A stretch of 64,000 nt of DNA from Jeongeupia chitinilytica (GCF_014652315.1 NZ_BMYO01000001.1:434001-498000); one strand, 5' to 3'; numbered from the stretch's first letter, positions 33,923-43,068 are shown. Notes: generated from the sequence alone by a model not told the origin. Translations and numbers: made by a program.

Positions 33923-35329
33923 ATGACGGAGTACCGGACCGAAACCGATTCGATGGGCGCGATCGACGTGCGCGCCGACCGCTACTGGGGGGCGCAGACG
34001 CAGCGCTCGATGGGCAACTTCCCGATCGGCGTTGCGCGCTTTCGCTGGCAGCGGCCGGTGATTCGCGCGCTCGGCATTCTCAAGCATGCGGCCGCCGAGG
34101 CCAACCTGTCGCTTGGCGAGCTGCCGGCCAATGTCGCGGCACTGATTGCCGAGGCGGCCGACGAGGTGATCGCCGGCAAGCTAGACGAGCATTTTCCGCT
34201 GGTGGTGTTCCAGACCGGCTCGGGCACGCAGTCGAACATGAACGCCAACGAGGTGATCGCCAACCGGGCGATCGAGATCGCAGGCGGAGAACTCGGCCGC
34301 AAGACACCGGTGCACCCGAACGACCACGTCAACCGTGGCCAGAGTTCGAACGATACCTTTCCGACCGCGATGCATATCGCCGTCGTCGAAGAACTGCACA
34401 CGCGCTTGCGGCCGGCAGTGGAAAAGCTGCGGGCGACGCTGGCGGCGAAGGCGGACGACTACGCGCATGTGGTCAAGACCGGCCGGACCCACCTGCAGGA
34501 TGCGACGCCGGTGACCTTGGGGCAGGAGATCGGCGCATGGGTGGCGCAGATCGACTTCGGGCTCCAGGCGATCGTCGCGGCCGAGCCGGGGCTGCTGGAA
34601 CTGGCCATTGGCGGCACTGCGGTCGGTACCGGGCTGAACGCGCATCCGAAGTTCGGTGCGACGGCGGCGGCGCGCATCGCCAAGCTGACCGGCCACCCTT
34701 TCGTCGATGCGCCGAACAAGTTCTTCGCACTCGCTGCGCACGATGCGCTGGTGCAGACGTCGGCAGCGCTGCGCACGCTGGCCGGCGGGCTGTTCAAGAT
34801 GGCCAACGACGTGCGCTGGCTCGCGTCCGGGCCGCGTTGCGGCATCGGCGAGCTGGTGATTCCGGAGAACGAGCCGGGCTCGTCGATCATGCCGGGCAAG
34901 GTCAATCCGACCCAGTGCGAAGCACTGACGATGGTGTGCGTGCAGGTGTTCGGCAACGACGCGGCCGTGGCGTTTGCCGGTACGCAGGGCAACTTCCAGC
35001 TCAACGTCTACAAGCCGGTGATGGTGCACAACGTGCTCGAGAGCATCACGCTGCTGGCCGACGCGTGCGCGGCGTTCAACGATCATTGCGCGGTCGGCAT
35101 CGAGCCGGCGCTCGAACGGATCGACGAGAACCTCGACAAGAACCTGATGCTGGTGACCGCGCTGAACCGCCACATCGGCTACGACAAGGCCGCACAGATC
35201 GCCAAGAAGGCGCACCACGACGGCACGACACTCAAGCAGGCGGCACTGGCCCTCGCTTACCTGAGCGAAGAGGAGTATTCGCGCTGGATCGTGCCGATGG
35301 ACATGACCCGACCCAGCGCCGGCCACTGA
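33923..35329 (+). CDS. fumC: Class II fumarate hydratase
   Basis: The product is 468 aa. Signatures are the N-terminal TETDSMGAIDVRADRYWGAQTQRS, SSNDTFPTAMHIA, TGRTHLQDATPVTLGQE and the fumarase/aspartase loop GSSIMPGKVNPTQ. It interconverts fumarate and malate in the TCA cycle without an iron-sulfur cluster, so it resists oxidative stress. The start at 33923 is preceded by GGAG and is chosen over an upstream frame extension. It converges with the next gene after a 12-bp gap. Confidence 0.96.
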   Translation: MTEYRTETDSMGAIDVRADRYWGAQTQRSMGNFPIGVARFRWQRPVIRALGILKHAAAEANLSLGELPANVAALIAEAADEVIAGKLDEHFPLVVFQTGSGTQSNMNANEVIANRAIEIAGGELGRKTPVHPNDHVNRGQSSNDTFPTAMHIAVVEELHTRLRPAVEKLRATLAAKADDYAHVVKTGRTHLQDATPVTLGQEIGAWVAQIDFGLQAIVAAEPGLLELAIGGTAVGTGLNAHPKFGATAAARIAKLTGHPFVDAPNKFFALAAHDALVQTSAALRTLAGGLFKMANDVRWLASGPRCGIGELVIPENEPGSSIMPGKVNPTQCEALTMVCVQVFGNDAAVAFAGTQGNFQLNVYKPVMVHNVLESITLLADACAAFNDHCAVGIEPALERIDENLDKNLMLVTALNRHIGYDKAAQIAKKAHHDGTTLKQAALALAYLSEEEYSRWIVPMDMTRPSAGH

Positions 35330-35341
35330 GCGGACGCCGGA

Positions 35342-36268
35342 TCAGCGGTTGATCGAGCGGGCGATGCGGGCGTAGGTGTGGCGCCGGCCGCGGATGGCGA
35401 TGCTGTAGGCGGTGATGTTCTCCGGCAGCGCCATGCCCATGTAGCCGGTGTCGCCGAGGTGGTGGAGATCGGTGCCGGTCATCTTGGCCATCAGCGCGAT
35501 CTGGCGGATCGTCGCCTCGTCGGCACCTTCCTGTGACGTACCGACGGCAGTCAGCGTCAGCACGCCGAGCTTGTGCGCGTAGCCGACCAGATCGCGCACA
35601 TACTCGAGCGTGATGCCGGGCACGGTACCCGGTGCCGGCAACAGGATGACGTTGGCGCCGGCGGCGACGAATTCGTCGATGTCGGCACGGGTGATGATCT
35701 GCTCGGCACCTTCGCCAAGGATGCCCGATGCATGCATCTTGCCGGCCACCAGCACTAGCCGGTCGCCGACCTCGGCGTTGATCGCCCTGAGGGTGTGGGT
35801 GATCGCCGCGTTGGACACGCCGTTGCCCGGATTGCCGGTCAGCACCAGCAGGTTGACCCCCATGGCTGCGGCTTTCTGCGCGTTGGCGACGGTGGCGAGC
35901 CGGCCCGGCTGCATGCCCCACAGCTCGTCCTCGCTCTCGCCGAAGGCCGGGTCCACCGGCTCGAGGTTGATGCCGATGACCCGGCCGGTCAGGTGCTTGA
36001 TCGTGCGGACCACGTCGTCCGGCGCGGTGTCCTTGGGCAGTCCGTTGACGACCGGATGGTTGACGTCGAACAGGTTGAGCAGCAGGAGGTCGGCGCCCAT
36101 GCTGGCAGCAAACTCGGCATTGCTGATCGTCACCAGCATGGGCTGGACCGCACCGATGGTTTCGCAGACCAGCACGCGTCCCTCACTGGCGTGGATGGCG
36201 TGCAGCAGGTCGGCCTTGCCGATGCGTGCAAGGTCCGAGGCGTTACAGTCGAGCAGGCGCTTGTGCAT
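35342..36268 (-). CDS. Conserved predicted alpha/beta-barrel protein (DUF7916-like)
   Basis: This 308-aa soluble protein begins MHKRLLDCNASDLARIGKADLL and has strand-like segments spaced as in a TIM barrel: GADLLLLNLFDVNHP, GVNLLVLTGNPGNGVSN, LVLVAGKMHASGI, GANVILLPAPGTVPGIT and VLTLTAVGTSQEG. Homologues are sometimes labelled haloacid-dehalogenase-like, but no DxDx(T/V) motif is seen. The Gly-rich phosphate-loop-like ends suggest a phosphorylated sugar or metabolite ligand. I cannot assign a reaction. Confidence 0.75.
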   Translation of the reverse strand: MHKRLLDCNASDLARIGKADLLHAIHASEGRVLVCETIGAVQPMLVTISNAEFAASMGADLLLLNLFDVNHPVVNGLPKDTAPDDVVRTIKHLTGRVIGINLEPVDPAFGESEDELWGMQPGRLATVANAQKAAAMGVNLLVLTGNPGNGVSNAAITHTLRAINAEVGDRLVLVAGKMHASGILGEGAEQIITRADIDEFVAAGANVILLPAPGTVPGITLEYVRDLVGYAHKLGVLTLTAVGTSQEGADEATIRQIALMAKMTGTDLHHLGDTGYMGMALPENITAYSIAIRGRRHTYARIARSINR

Positions 36269-36370
36269 GACGGTCTCCGTGAACGTGAACCGGACTACTG
36301 TAAACCCGTTCGTTCCGGTGTGGTGGCCCCGGATTTCCCGTATTCGTGCCAGATCAGCGCAAGCAGAGCG

Positions 36371-37231
36371 TCAATGCGCCTCCTGCTGATAGGGGGGCAC
36401 GCCGAGCAGCGCGTCGACAGTGGCAAAGCCGTAGCCGCCGGCCTTGAGCCACGGGATCAGCCGGTCGACCGCGGTCACGGTGTCGCCGCGTTTGCCGCCG
36501 CCGTCGTGCATCAGCACGATCGCTTCTTCGTGCACATAGGGTTGCACGCCGCGTTCGATTTCGTGCGCACCGAACAGCATCCGGTTGCGGTACCAGTCGA
36601 TGGCGTCGATCGACCAGAGGATGACCTTCATGCCGTGTTTGCCGACGATGCCGATCTGCGCGTCGTCGATGCTGCCGTAAGGCGGACGCATCAGGGTCGG
36701 GGCCTTGCCGATGATGCGGCGGAATTCGGTCTGGGTGCGGGCGATTTCCTCGTTCCAGAAATAGCTTTCGTCGGTGCCGGCCAGATTCGGGTGGCTCCAG
36801 CTGTGGTTGGCCAGCGTATGGCCTTCGGCCAGTGCCCGGCGGACGATCTCTTCGCGGCCGGCCATCTGGCTGCCGAGCCAGAAAAAGGTTGCTTTGACGC
36901 GGTGCTTTTTCAGGACGTCGAGCAGGTCGGGGGTCCAGGGGCTCGGGCCGTCGTCGAAGGTCAGCGCAATCACGCGCCGGTGCGTCGGCCCTTCCAGCCG
37001 GACGACGCCCGGATGCTGATTGGCCTGCCGGGCCATCGTCGCCAGCGGAACCTGATCCCAGTTGTCGAGAAAGGGCGTGCGGACCGATTGCGTCGTCTTG
37101 GGCACCTCGGCGGCGATCGGACCCGCAGCCGGCGGCGCCGGTGGCCACCAGACAACGACAAGCCAGGCCGCGGCCAGTAACAGCAGCAGGAGTACGGCAA
37201 AACCGAAAACGGTGCGGGGCGCAGGCTTCAT
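36371..37231 (-). CDS. Polysaccharide deacetylase (NodB domain) membrane-anchored protein
   Basis: The 286-aa protein has an N-terminal membrane anchor (FGFAVLLLLLLAAAWLVVVWW) and a NodB/CE4 domain with TFDDGPSPWTPDLLDVL (motif 1, catalytic Asp and metal Asp), ANHSWSHPNL (metal histidines), RPPYGSID (motif 3) and LMHDGGG. CE4 enzymes remove N- or O-acetyl groups from chitin, peptidoglycan or other glycans in the envelope. ATG 37261 is an alternative start (10 residues longer). It is divergent from the ABC permease genes. Confidence 0.88.
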   Translation of the reverse strand: MKPAPRTVFGFAVLLLLLLAAAWLVVVWWPPAPPAAGPIAAEVPKTTQSVRTPFLDNWDQVPLATMARQANQHPGVVRLEGPTHRRVIALTFDDGPSPWTPDLLDVLKKHRVKATFFWLGSQMAGREEIVRRALAEGHTLANHSWSHPNLAGTDESYFWNEEIARTQTEFRRIIGKAPTLMRPPYGSIDDAQIGIVGKHGMKVILWSIDAIDWYRNRMLFGAHEIERGVQPYVHEEAIVLMHDGGGKRGDTVTAVDRLIPWLKAGGYGFATVDALLGVPPYQQEAH

Positions 37232-37373
37232 GGCATCGGAATCCCTGTGTGCATTCGTCAATCTTACTTGTTTGTGTGTTTTTTAATTCACGAATATTTC
37301 TTGTTGGCAAGTAAGGCAAAGACATTATGTAGTCGATATGCATAAACTACGTCAACCACACAAGGAGCACCCG

Positions 37374-38261
37374 ATGCCCATGCCCGGTGTCCACCCGCGT
37401 ACCGCCTACCTGTTCATTGCGCCTTTTTTCACGGTGTTTGCGGTATTCACGCTCTGGCCGATGCTGTTCAACCTCTGGCTGGCATTCCGCGATTACTTTC
37501 CGCAAACCGGCAACAGCATGTGGAACGGCTTTGCCCATTTCGTCGAACTGGCCGACTCCGAGCGCTTCGGCCATGCGCTGAAGAACTCGCTGATTTTCCT
37601 GTTGCTGGTCCTGCCGCTGCAGGTTGGCGCCTTCGGGCTGGCTTTGCTGGTGCATGTGCGCATGCCGGGCATCGGCTTCTTCCGGGCGCTGTATTACCTG
37701 CCGGTGGTGATTGCGGTGTCGATTGCCGCGGTGGTCTGGCAGCAGGTGCTGCGCTTCGACGGACTGTTCAACTGGTTTCTGGAGTCGGTCCACCTGATCG
37801 GCTTCGGTGAACAGCCGGACTGGCTCGGCGACCGGCAGCTGGCGCTGTATGCGGTGATGGCGTTCTCGTTCTGGAAGAACGTCGGCTACTACATGGTGCT
37901 CTACCTCGCGGGCTTGCAGACCGTGCCGCGCGAGCCGCTCGAGGCCGCGCAGATCGACGGTGCCGATGCCTGGCAGCGCCTGCGCCACGTGGTGCTGCCG
38001 GCGCTGCAGCCGGTGATCCTGCTGTGTACGCTGCTGGCGACGATCCAGGCGCTCAAGGCGTTTCAGGAAGTGATCGTGCTGACGGCTGGTCAGGCCGATA
38101 CCCAGACGGCGCTGGTCTACGTTTTCGGCGTGGCGTTCTACGGCCACAATTTCGGGCTGGCGGCGGCGGCGGGGCTGATCGTGACGCTGGTCTGTCTCGC
38201 GCTCGCCGCGCTGCAGCTGCGCTTCTTTGGTGAACAGGGTCTGCTGCGCCGCGGAGGATGA
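37374..38261 (+). CDS. Sugar ABC transporter permease, MalF/UgpA type
   Basis: The 295-aa protein has six membrane segments (the first is TAYLFIAPFFTVFAVFTLWPMLF) and the EAA loop EAAQIDGADAWQRLRHVVLPAL, which docks on the ATPase. Family CUT1 imports oligosaccharides or glycerol phosphate. The start at 37374 follows AAGGAG at 7 bases; the in-frame ATG at 37338 is less likely. Stop and next start overlap (ATGA), but the partner's preferred start is 6 bases further on. No ATPase or binding protein gene adjoins. Confidence 0.92.
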   Translation: MPMPGVHPRTAYLFIAPFFTVFAVFTLWPMLFNLWLAFRDYFPQTGNSMWNGFAHFVELADSERFGHALKNSLIFLLLVLPLQVGAFGLALLVHVRMPGIGFFRALYYLPVVIAVSIAAVVWQQVLRFDGLFNWFLESVHLIGFGEQPDWLGDRQLALYAVMAFSFWKNVGYYMVLYLAGLQTVPREPLEAAQIDGADAWQRLRHVVLPALQPVILLCTLLATIQALKAFQEVIVLTAGQADTQTALVYVFGVAFYGHNFGLAAAAGLIVTLVCLALAALQLRFFGEQGLLRRGG

Positions 38262-38263
38262 TC

Positions 38264-39151
38264 ATGAATCGGGAACTTGTTCTTGCGCCACCGCTGGCGC
38301 CGCCGCGCTGGTACCGATTGCGCCGGCAGTTGCGCGATGCCGTGCTGGCGCTGCCGCGCTATGCGGCCTTGCTGCTGTTCGGCGCGTTCACCGTCTTTCC
38401 GTTCTGGTGGGCCACGGCGGCCGCACTGTCGAGTGACGGGGCGGGGATCTGGATATTCCCGGCGGCCTTCCTGCCGAACGATCCGGGCTTGCGCTGGTTC
38501 GGCCGGGTATTTTACGAAATGCCGTTCTGGCGCTATTTCGGCAACTCGTTGCTGATCTCGACCGCGACCACGCTGCTGGTCCTGCTGCTGACGATTCCGT
38601 GTGCGTATGCGCTGTCACGGATGGCGTTCCGCGGTCGCAACGCGCTGTTCGTGCTGCTGCTGGTGACATTGATGGTGCCGGCCGAAGTGGCGATCGTGCC
38701 CAATTTCATCACCTGCGCGCAGCTTGGCCTGCTCGATAGCTATGTCGCGGTGGTGTTGCCGAATGTCGCCGGTGCTTTCGGTGTGTTCCTGATGCGTCAG
38801 GCGTTCCAGGATACGCCGGCCGAAGTGCTCGATGCGGCAAGGGTCGACGGCGCCGGCGAGTTCGGCGTGATGTGCCGGGTGGCGGTACCGATGGCCAGAC
38901 CGATGATCGCGACGCTGGCGGTGTTCACTTTCGTGGCCGCCTGGAACGACTATCTGTGGCCGGCGGTGGTATTGAAGGAGCGACTGAAGATGCCGCTCGC
39001 GGTCGGCATCTTCAACGACCTGACCGGGCCGTTCGCGGTCTCGACCAATCTGGTGATGGCCGCAATCGTGCTGTCGGTGATCCCGGTGGTCGGTGCGTTC
39101 GCGCTGACGCAGCGCTTTTTCCTGAGCGGCGGCGGTCTGGTCCGGCGCTAG
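38264..39151 (+). CDS. Sugar ABC transporter permease, MalG/UgpE type
   Basis: The 295-aa partner permease has six membrane segments and the EAA loop DAARVDGAGEFGVMCRVAVPMARP. The ATG at 38264 is six bases after GGAGG; an ATG at 38258 has no room for a ribosome site. It is coupled with the MalF-type permease upstream. The 3' end overlaps the end of the convergent GST gene by four bases. Confidence 0.92.
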   Translation: MNRELVLAPPLAPPRWYRLRRQLRDAVLALPRYAALLLFGAFTVFPFWWATAAALSSDGAGIWIFPAAFLPNDPGLRWFGRVFYEMPFWRYFGNSLLISTATTLLVLLLTIPCAYALSRMAFRGRNALFVLLLVTLMVPAEVAIVPNFITCAQLGLLDSYVAVVLPNVAGAFGVFLMRQAFQDTPAEVLDAARVDGAGEFGVMCRVAVPMARPMIATLAVFTFVAAWNDYLWPAVVLKERLKMPLAVGIFNDLTGPFAVSTNLVMAAIVLSVIPVVGAFALTQRFFLSGGGLVRR

Positions 39152-39867
39152 TCCTTCTTGCAGCCGGTGAAGTCCGGATAGAAGCGGGCCATCATCCGTT
39201 CGACATAGGCGACCAGCGGCTTGTGCTGTTCGGTATAGCGCCGCAGCGGCGATTCGAAACGCGGGCACAGGGTGCCGAGCAGGAAGGCGAACACCGTCGC
39301 ATCGGTCCCGCAGGGCCTGTCGCCAAGCAGATAGGGCTTGTCGCCGAGCAGTTCGGCGACCGCATCGATGTCCCGGCGGGCCAGTTCGAACTGTTCGTCG
39401 GCCGTATGCCGTCCCATGCCCTGACCGTAGAGGTCGCGGCTGACGCGGCGGCGGATCATGGCCTTGACGCCGGCGCGCATCGGCGCGGGGACGTTGCGGA
39501 AGAACTCGGCCGGACCGCGTTCGAAGTTCGCGTCGTTTTCCCAGCGCAACGCCTGCACGGCGAAATACAGATGGTCTTCGAGCATCTTCTCGACCGCCCA
39601 GGCCAGCGCCCGCTGCGACGGCGAGTAGCCTTCGTCGAAGTCGAGGTCGTAACGCGATTCGAGATACGCCCGGATGAAGGTCGAGTCGGCGACCTTGTGG
39701 CCGTCGTCGTCGATGTGCGGCAGTTTGCTCTTCGGCGCACTGAAAATGCTGCCGCTCTGCGTCCGGTAGGGCAGACCGGACAGCTTGAGCAGCACCTCGG
39801 TCTTGGTGACGAAGGGGCTGGGATCGGGCAGGCCCATGCCGGGGCCGAAGGTGAACAGCGTGATCAT
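39148..39867 (-). CDS. Glutathione S-transferase family protein
   Basis: The 239-aa protein has an N-terminal thioredoxin-like domain with FTKTEVLLKLSGLPY-like segment (FVTKTEVLLKLSG), SKLPHIDDDGHKVADSTFI (cis-Pro and the Asp-Ser glutathione loop) and a helical C-terminal domain with PYLLGDRPCGTDATVFAFLLG. This resembles the Tom37/FAXC-like GST subgroup. The substrate is unknown. Confidence 0.87.
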   Translation of the reverse strand: MITLFTFGPGMGLPDPSPFVTKTEVLLKLSGLPYRTQSGSIFSAPKSKLPHIDDDGHKVADSTFIRAYLESRYDLDFDEGYSPSQRALAWAVEKMLEDHLYFAVQALRWENDANFERGPAEFFRNVPAPMRAGVKAMIRRRVSRDLYGQGMGRHTADEQFELARRDIDAVAELLGDKPYLLGDRPCGTDATVFAFLLGTLCPRFESPLRRYTEQHKPLVAYVERMMARFYPDFTGCKKD

Positions 39868-39965
39868 TGGCTATGCGAATACGTTGAACGGGTGTCAGCT
39901 CCAAGTGTAAGCGGTTCTGCGTTGCAACGGGGTGTTCGATGTCAAAGTCGCTTGCCGCGCCGGCC

Positions 39966-40571
39966 TCAGCCGCGCAGCAGCATGACTGCCAGCCCGGCCA
40001 TGACCGCTGCGGTGAGCCCGTCGAGCAGCCGCCAGACCATGGGCCGCGCGAGCCACGGGGCCAGGGCTTTTGCGGCAAGCGCCAGTCCGAAGAACCACAG
40101 CAGCGATGCCGACACCGCGCCAAGGCCGAACTGCAAGCGGGCGATGCCGTCGTAGCGGCCGCCAACGCTGCCAAGCAGCAACACGGTATCGAGATAGACG
40201 TGCGGGTTGAGCAGACTGAAACCCAGCGCCGTCGCCAGTGCTTGCTGCCGGTTGAGACTGCTTCCCTGTTGCGTTGCATCCAGCGCGGCCGGTTTGAAGG
40301 CAGCACGCAGTGAACCGAAGGCATACCAGAGCAGGTAGGCGGCCCCGCCCCAGCGTGCAGCCGCCATGAGTGCCGGCGAATCGGCGAGCAGGGCGCCCAT
40401 GCCCAGCAGGCCCAGCGAAATCAGCGCGATGTCGCACAGCGCGCAAACCGCAGCGGTCAGCATTGCGTGCCGGCGCAACAGGCCCATGCGCAGGACGTGG
40501 GCATTCTGGGCGCCGATGGCGACGATCAGGCTTCCGCCCAGTGCCAGCCCCTGCCAGAAGGTCGGATTCAT
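39966..40571 (-). CDS. LysE/ArgO family amino-acid exporter
   Basis: The 201-aa membrane protein has about six segments, the N-terminal AIGAQNAHVLRMGLLRRHAML motif and GFSLLNPHVYLDTVLLLGSVG, both typical of LysE/ArgO. These export basic amino acids. It is divergent from an ArgP-type regulator with a 168-bp shared control region, the classic argO/argP or lysE/lysG layout. Confidence 0.93.
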   Translation of the reverse strand: MNPTFWQGLALGGSLIVAIGAQNAHVLRMGLLRRHAMLTAAVCALCDIALISLGLLGMGALLADSPALMAAARWGGAAYLLWYAFGSLRAAFKPAALDATQQGSSLNRQQALATALGFSLLNPHVYLDTVLLLGSVGGRYDGIARLQFGLGAVSASLLWFFGLALAAKALAPWLARPMVWRLLDGLTAAVMAGLAVMLLRG

Positions 40572-40702
40572 GTCTGCAAGCTCCTTGTCATCCGCCGGTT
40601 CCGCTGCACGCCGGCCTTGTGGCTTGGGAGCGGCGGACTGGTACCGGTCGGTGTGGTTGTCGGCTTGCAGCTTAAAAATTGCCGTTGCTGATGACGACCT
40701 GG

Positions 40703-40721
40703 ATTAATCTGTTTCAGTAAT
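40703..40721. promoter_or_regulatory. LysR-type (ArgP) binding site, ATTA-N11-TAAT
   Basis: ATTA (40703-40706), 11 bases, then TAAT (40718-40721): an exact T-N11-A interrupted dyad typical of LysR-type regulators. It lies 18 bp before the regulator start, in the divergent argO/argP-type control region. Confidence 0.6.
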
Positions 40722-40739
40722 CATCAGAAATTCTTATTC

Positions 40740-41633
40740 ATGTTTGACGGCAAACTCACCGAGGCGTTTCTGGGCGTGGTCCGCGAAGGCAGTTTCGAGC
40801 GCGCCGCAACGGCATTGCACCTGACCCAGTCGGCGGTTTCGCAGCGCATCCGCGCGCTCGAGTCACGCTTCGGCCAGACCCTGCTGACTCGCGGGCGACC
40901 CTGCGTGCCGACCGGCGCCGGCCAGACGTTGCTGCGCTATCTGGACCGCATCCGCTTGCTGGAGGAAGAGGCACTGAGGACGCTGGCCGGCCCGGGGGAG
41001 GGACCGTCGCGTCTGGCGCTGGCGGTCAATGCCGACAGCCTGCACGCCTGGTTGCCCGGCGTGCTGGCCGGCGTACTGGCCGGATCGCCGTTCACCGTCG
41101 AGCTGCAGGTCGACAACGAGGACTACACCCACGAGTTGCTGGCACGGGGCGAGGCGCTGGCGTGCGTGTCGGCTAGGTCCGATGCGATGCGTGGTTGCGT
41201 CGCCGAACCGCTGGGGGCGCTGCGTTACATTTGTGCCGCAACGCCGCGCTTTGCAGACCGGTACTTTGCCGACGGGATCAATCGGGCGGCACTGTTGCGG
41301 GCACCGGGGCTGCTGTACAACCGGAAGGACGCCATGCTCGGCGGCTATCTGGCACGCCATTTCGGCATTGCCGAGGGACACTACCCGGCGCACCTGATGC
41401 CGTCGTCGCAGGCCTTTGTCGATTTCGCGCTGCTCGATGTCGGCTACGTCCTCGTGCCCGAGCTGGCTGTCGGTACGCAACTGGCCGCCGGCACGCTGAT
41501 CGACCTGCTGCCGGCCAGACCGCACGATGTACCGCTGTACTGGCACGCATGGCAGATTCAGGCGCCGATGGTCGACGCGCTGTTCCGGCGCATCGTCGCT
41601 GCAGCCCGTTCGGTGCTGCGCCAGCCTGCGTAG
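40740..41633 (+). CDS. LysR-type regulator, ArgP/LysG-like
   Basis: The 297-aa LysR protein has the N-terminal helix-turn-helix GSFERAATALHLTQSAVSQRIRALE and a C-terminal effector domain of the ArgP type (LGALRYICAATPRFADRYF). In ArgP the effectors are lysine and arginine and the main target is the divergent exporter. Orientation and an ATTA-N11-TAAT site in the shared promoter support the same role here. Confidence 0.92.
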   Translation: MFDGKLTEAFLGVVREGSFERAATALHLTQSAVSQRIRALESRFGQTLLTRGRPCVPTGAGQTLLRYLDRIRLLEEEALRTLAGPGEGPSRLALAVNADSLHAWLPGVLAGVLAGSPFTVELQVDNEDYTHELLARGEALACVSARSDAMRGCVAEPLGALRYICAATPRFADRYFADGINRAALLRAPGLLYNRKDAMLGGYLARHFGIAEGHYPAHLMPSSQAFVDFALLDVGYVLVPELAVGTQLAAGTLIDLLPARPHDVPLYWHAWQIQAPMVDALFRRIVAAARSVLRQPA

Positions 41634-41656
41634 GCCGGCCCGTACGGGCCGGGCGG

Positions 41657-42568
41657 TCAGTTGCTCCAGCGCGTGCGTTCGTTGACGAAGCGGTAGTAGC
41701 GCACCAGCGTGATCCGGCCGTTTTTGTCCAGCAGCGGGCGCGGAACCGGACCGAACGGCGCGGCGTAACGGATGATCTTCAGCGTCTCGGCGTCGAGTCG
41801 CGGATCGCCCGAGGTCTCCTCGACGCCGGCATCGTAAATGGTGCCGTCGGCGTTGAGTACCAGCCGGAAGCGCAGCAGCCCCTGCAGCGGGTTGCCCTTT
41901 TCGTCGCGCGGGTAGTTCATCGTGCCAATGCGCTCGACCTTGTTGCGGATCTGGGCTTCCCACAGTCCGAACATCGCCCGGGTGTCGGGCCGCTGCTGCG
42001 CGCGGGTCGCGCTGTCTTCCTCGACGTCGCTGCCTTCCTTGGGCAGGTCGGCATAGCGGGTGACGAGCTTTTTCTGCTTGCCGTCCGGGCGAACACCGAT
42101 GGCCTCGTCCAGGCCGTTCATTTCGATCTCGTGATAACTCGGATCAAGCTGTTTCTGCGGTACGGCGGGGGGGGCGCTGGCCGCGGCTTGCTTGCGCCGT
42201 GCCAGCGGTTTGGCGACCGATTTCGGCACAGCATGGTCCGACCGGTCACGCGTCTGGATCTGCTTCTTTTCCGGGACCAGTCTGGTCTGCGGCTCGGCGG
42301 GCGTCGGCGGGACGGGCGGCGTCGGCTGGACCGGCTTGGCGGTCCGCACCAGCCGCATCTGCAGCGGTGGCGAATCGACGGCGGCGGTATCGCCCTGCTG
42401 CAGCGGTTTGAGCAGCAACAACGACAGGTGGCCGAGCAGCGATGCCACCAGCGCAAGCCAAAGCCAGCGCGGCGTGCGTGGCGCTTCGGACGACAGGTCG
42501 ACGGACGAGGGCGAACTGAGGCTGTGCAAGGGTTTCGGGTATGGGCGGCAAAGCCGTGACGTTAGCAT
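41657..42568 (-). CDS. TonB-like energy transducer family protein
   Basis: The product is 303 aa: an N-terminal cytoplasmic tail, one membrane helix (WLWLALVASLLGHLSLLLL, about 36-54), a Pro-rich spacer with VQPTPPVPPTPAEPQ, and a C-terminal TonB domain with NPLQGLLRFRLVLNADGTIYDAGVEETSGDPRLDAETLKIIRYA. TonB passes energy from ExbB/ExbD to outer-membrane receptors; no exbBD genes adjoin. It may serve another envelope task. Confidence 0.88.
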   Translation of the reverse strand: MLTSRLCRPYPKPLHSLSSPSSVDLSSEAPRTPRWLWLALVASLLGHLSLLLLKPLQQGDTAAVDSPPLQMRLVRTAKPVQPTPPVPPTPAEPQTRLVPEKKQIQTRDRSDHAVPKSVAKPLARRKQAAASAPPAVPQKQLDPSYHEIEMNGLDEAIGVRPDGKQKKLVTRYADLPKEGSDVEEDSATRAQQRPDTRAMFGLWEAQIRNKVERIGTMNYPRDEKGNPLQGLLRFRLVLNADGTIYDAGVEETSGDPRLDAETLKIIRYAAPFGPVPRPLLDKNGRITLVRYYRFVNERTRWSN

Positions 42569-42755
42569 GGTTCCGCCCTGGCTAGGTCGCTCTTGGGAAC
42601 TGATACCAAAATTTCGAGTCCCCCTAAGGACTTGATATCTGCCGGCGGGTACGCATCTTCAGCCGGTCGGCCCTTGCCTGCTGCCGTAGCGCGTTCCGCC
42701 CGGCCAGGCATGAACCTCGCCGCCCGTAGGGGCGACGCCCGTCGAGGACAATCCC

Positions 42756-42962
42756 ATGAGCATGAAATCCCGCGTTGCCCTGATGTCGCTGTCCGGTTTT
42801 CTGATCGTCGGCATGGCCAATGCCGCTGGCGAGATCACCACCGCCAGGATCAGCGACATCGAAAACCAGATCCGGCTGGCCCGAGAGCAGCAAAGCGTTC
42901 CGGCCGGGGTCGACGTGCTGGTGCCGGCGAGTACGGAAACGGCAGACCGTGGACGGCGTTGA
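42756..42962 (+). CDS. Small exported protein of unknown function
   Basis: A 68-codon frame starts at 42756, nine bases after GAGGA. Its first 23 residues (SRVALMSLSGFLIVGMANAA) form a good signal peptide with an ANA-A cleavage site. The remaining 45 residues are polar with a short amphipathic helix (ISDIENQIRLAREQQS). No family is recognised. It stands alone ahead of the MBL hydrolase gene; expression is not proven. Confidence 0.55.
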   Translation: MSMKSRVALMSLSGFLIVGMANAAGEITTARISDIENQIRLAREQQSVPAGVDVLVPASTETADRGRR

Positions 42963-43068
42963 TGACGTCGGGTTTGCTTACTTGATCTCCTGAATTTTCT
43001 GTTGAATTTGTGTAAGTTTTGTTATCTTTCCGGACAAGCGGCACAAGCCGCGCCCCCGGAGAGATGAA

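Noticed and set aside
35342..36268. Haloacid-dehalogenase-like hydrolase assignment
   Set aside because: The DxDx(T/V) motif is missing; the RADIDEF segment lacks the preceding hydrophobic strand.
42593..42985. 130-codon plus-strand frame after the TonB-like gene
   Set aside because: It lacks a ribosome site and runs in a different frame over the 68-codon exported protein, which has a better start and a signal peptide.
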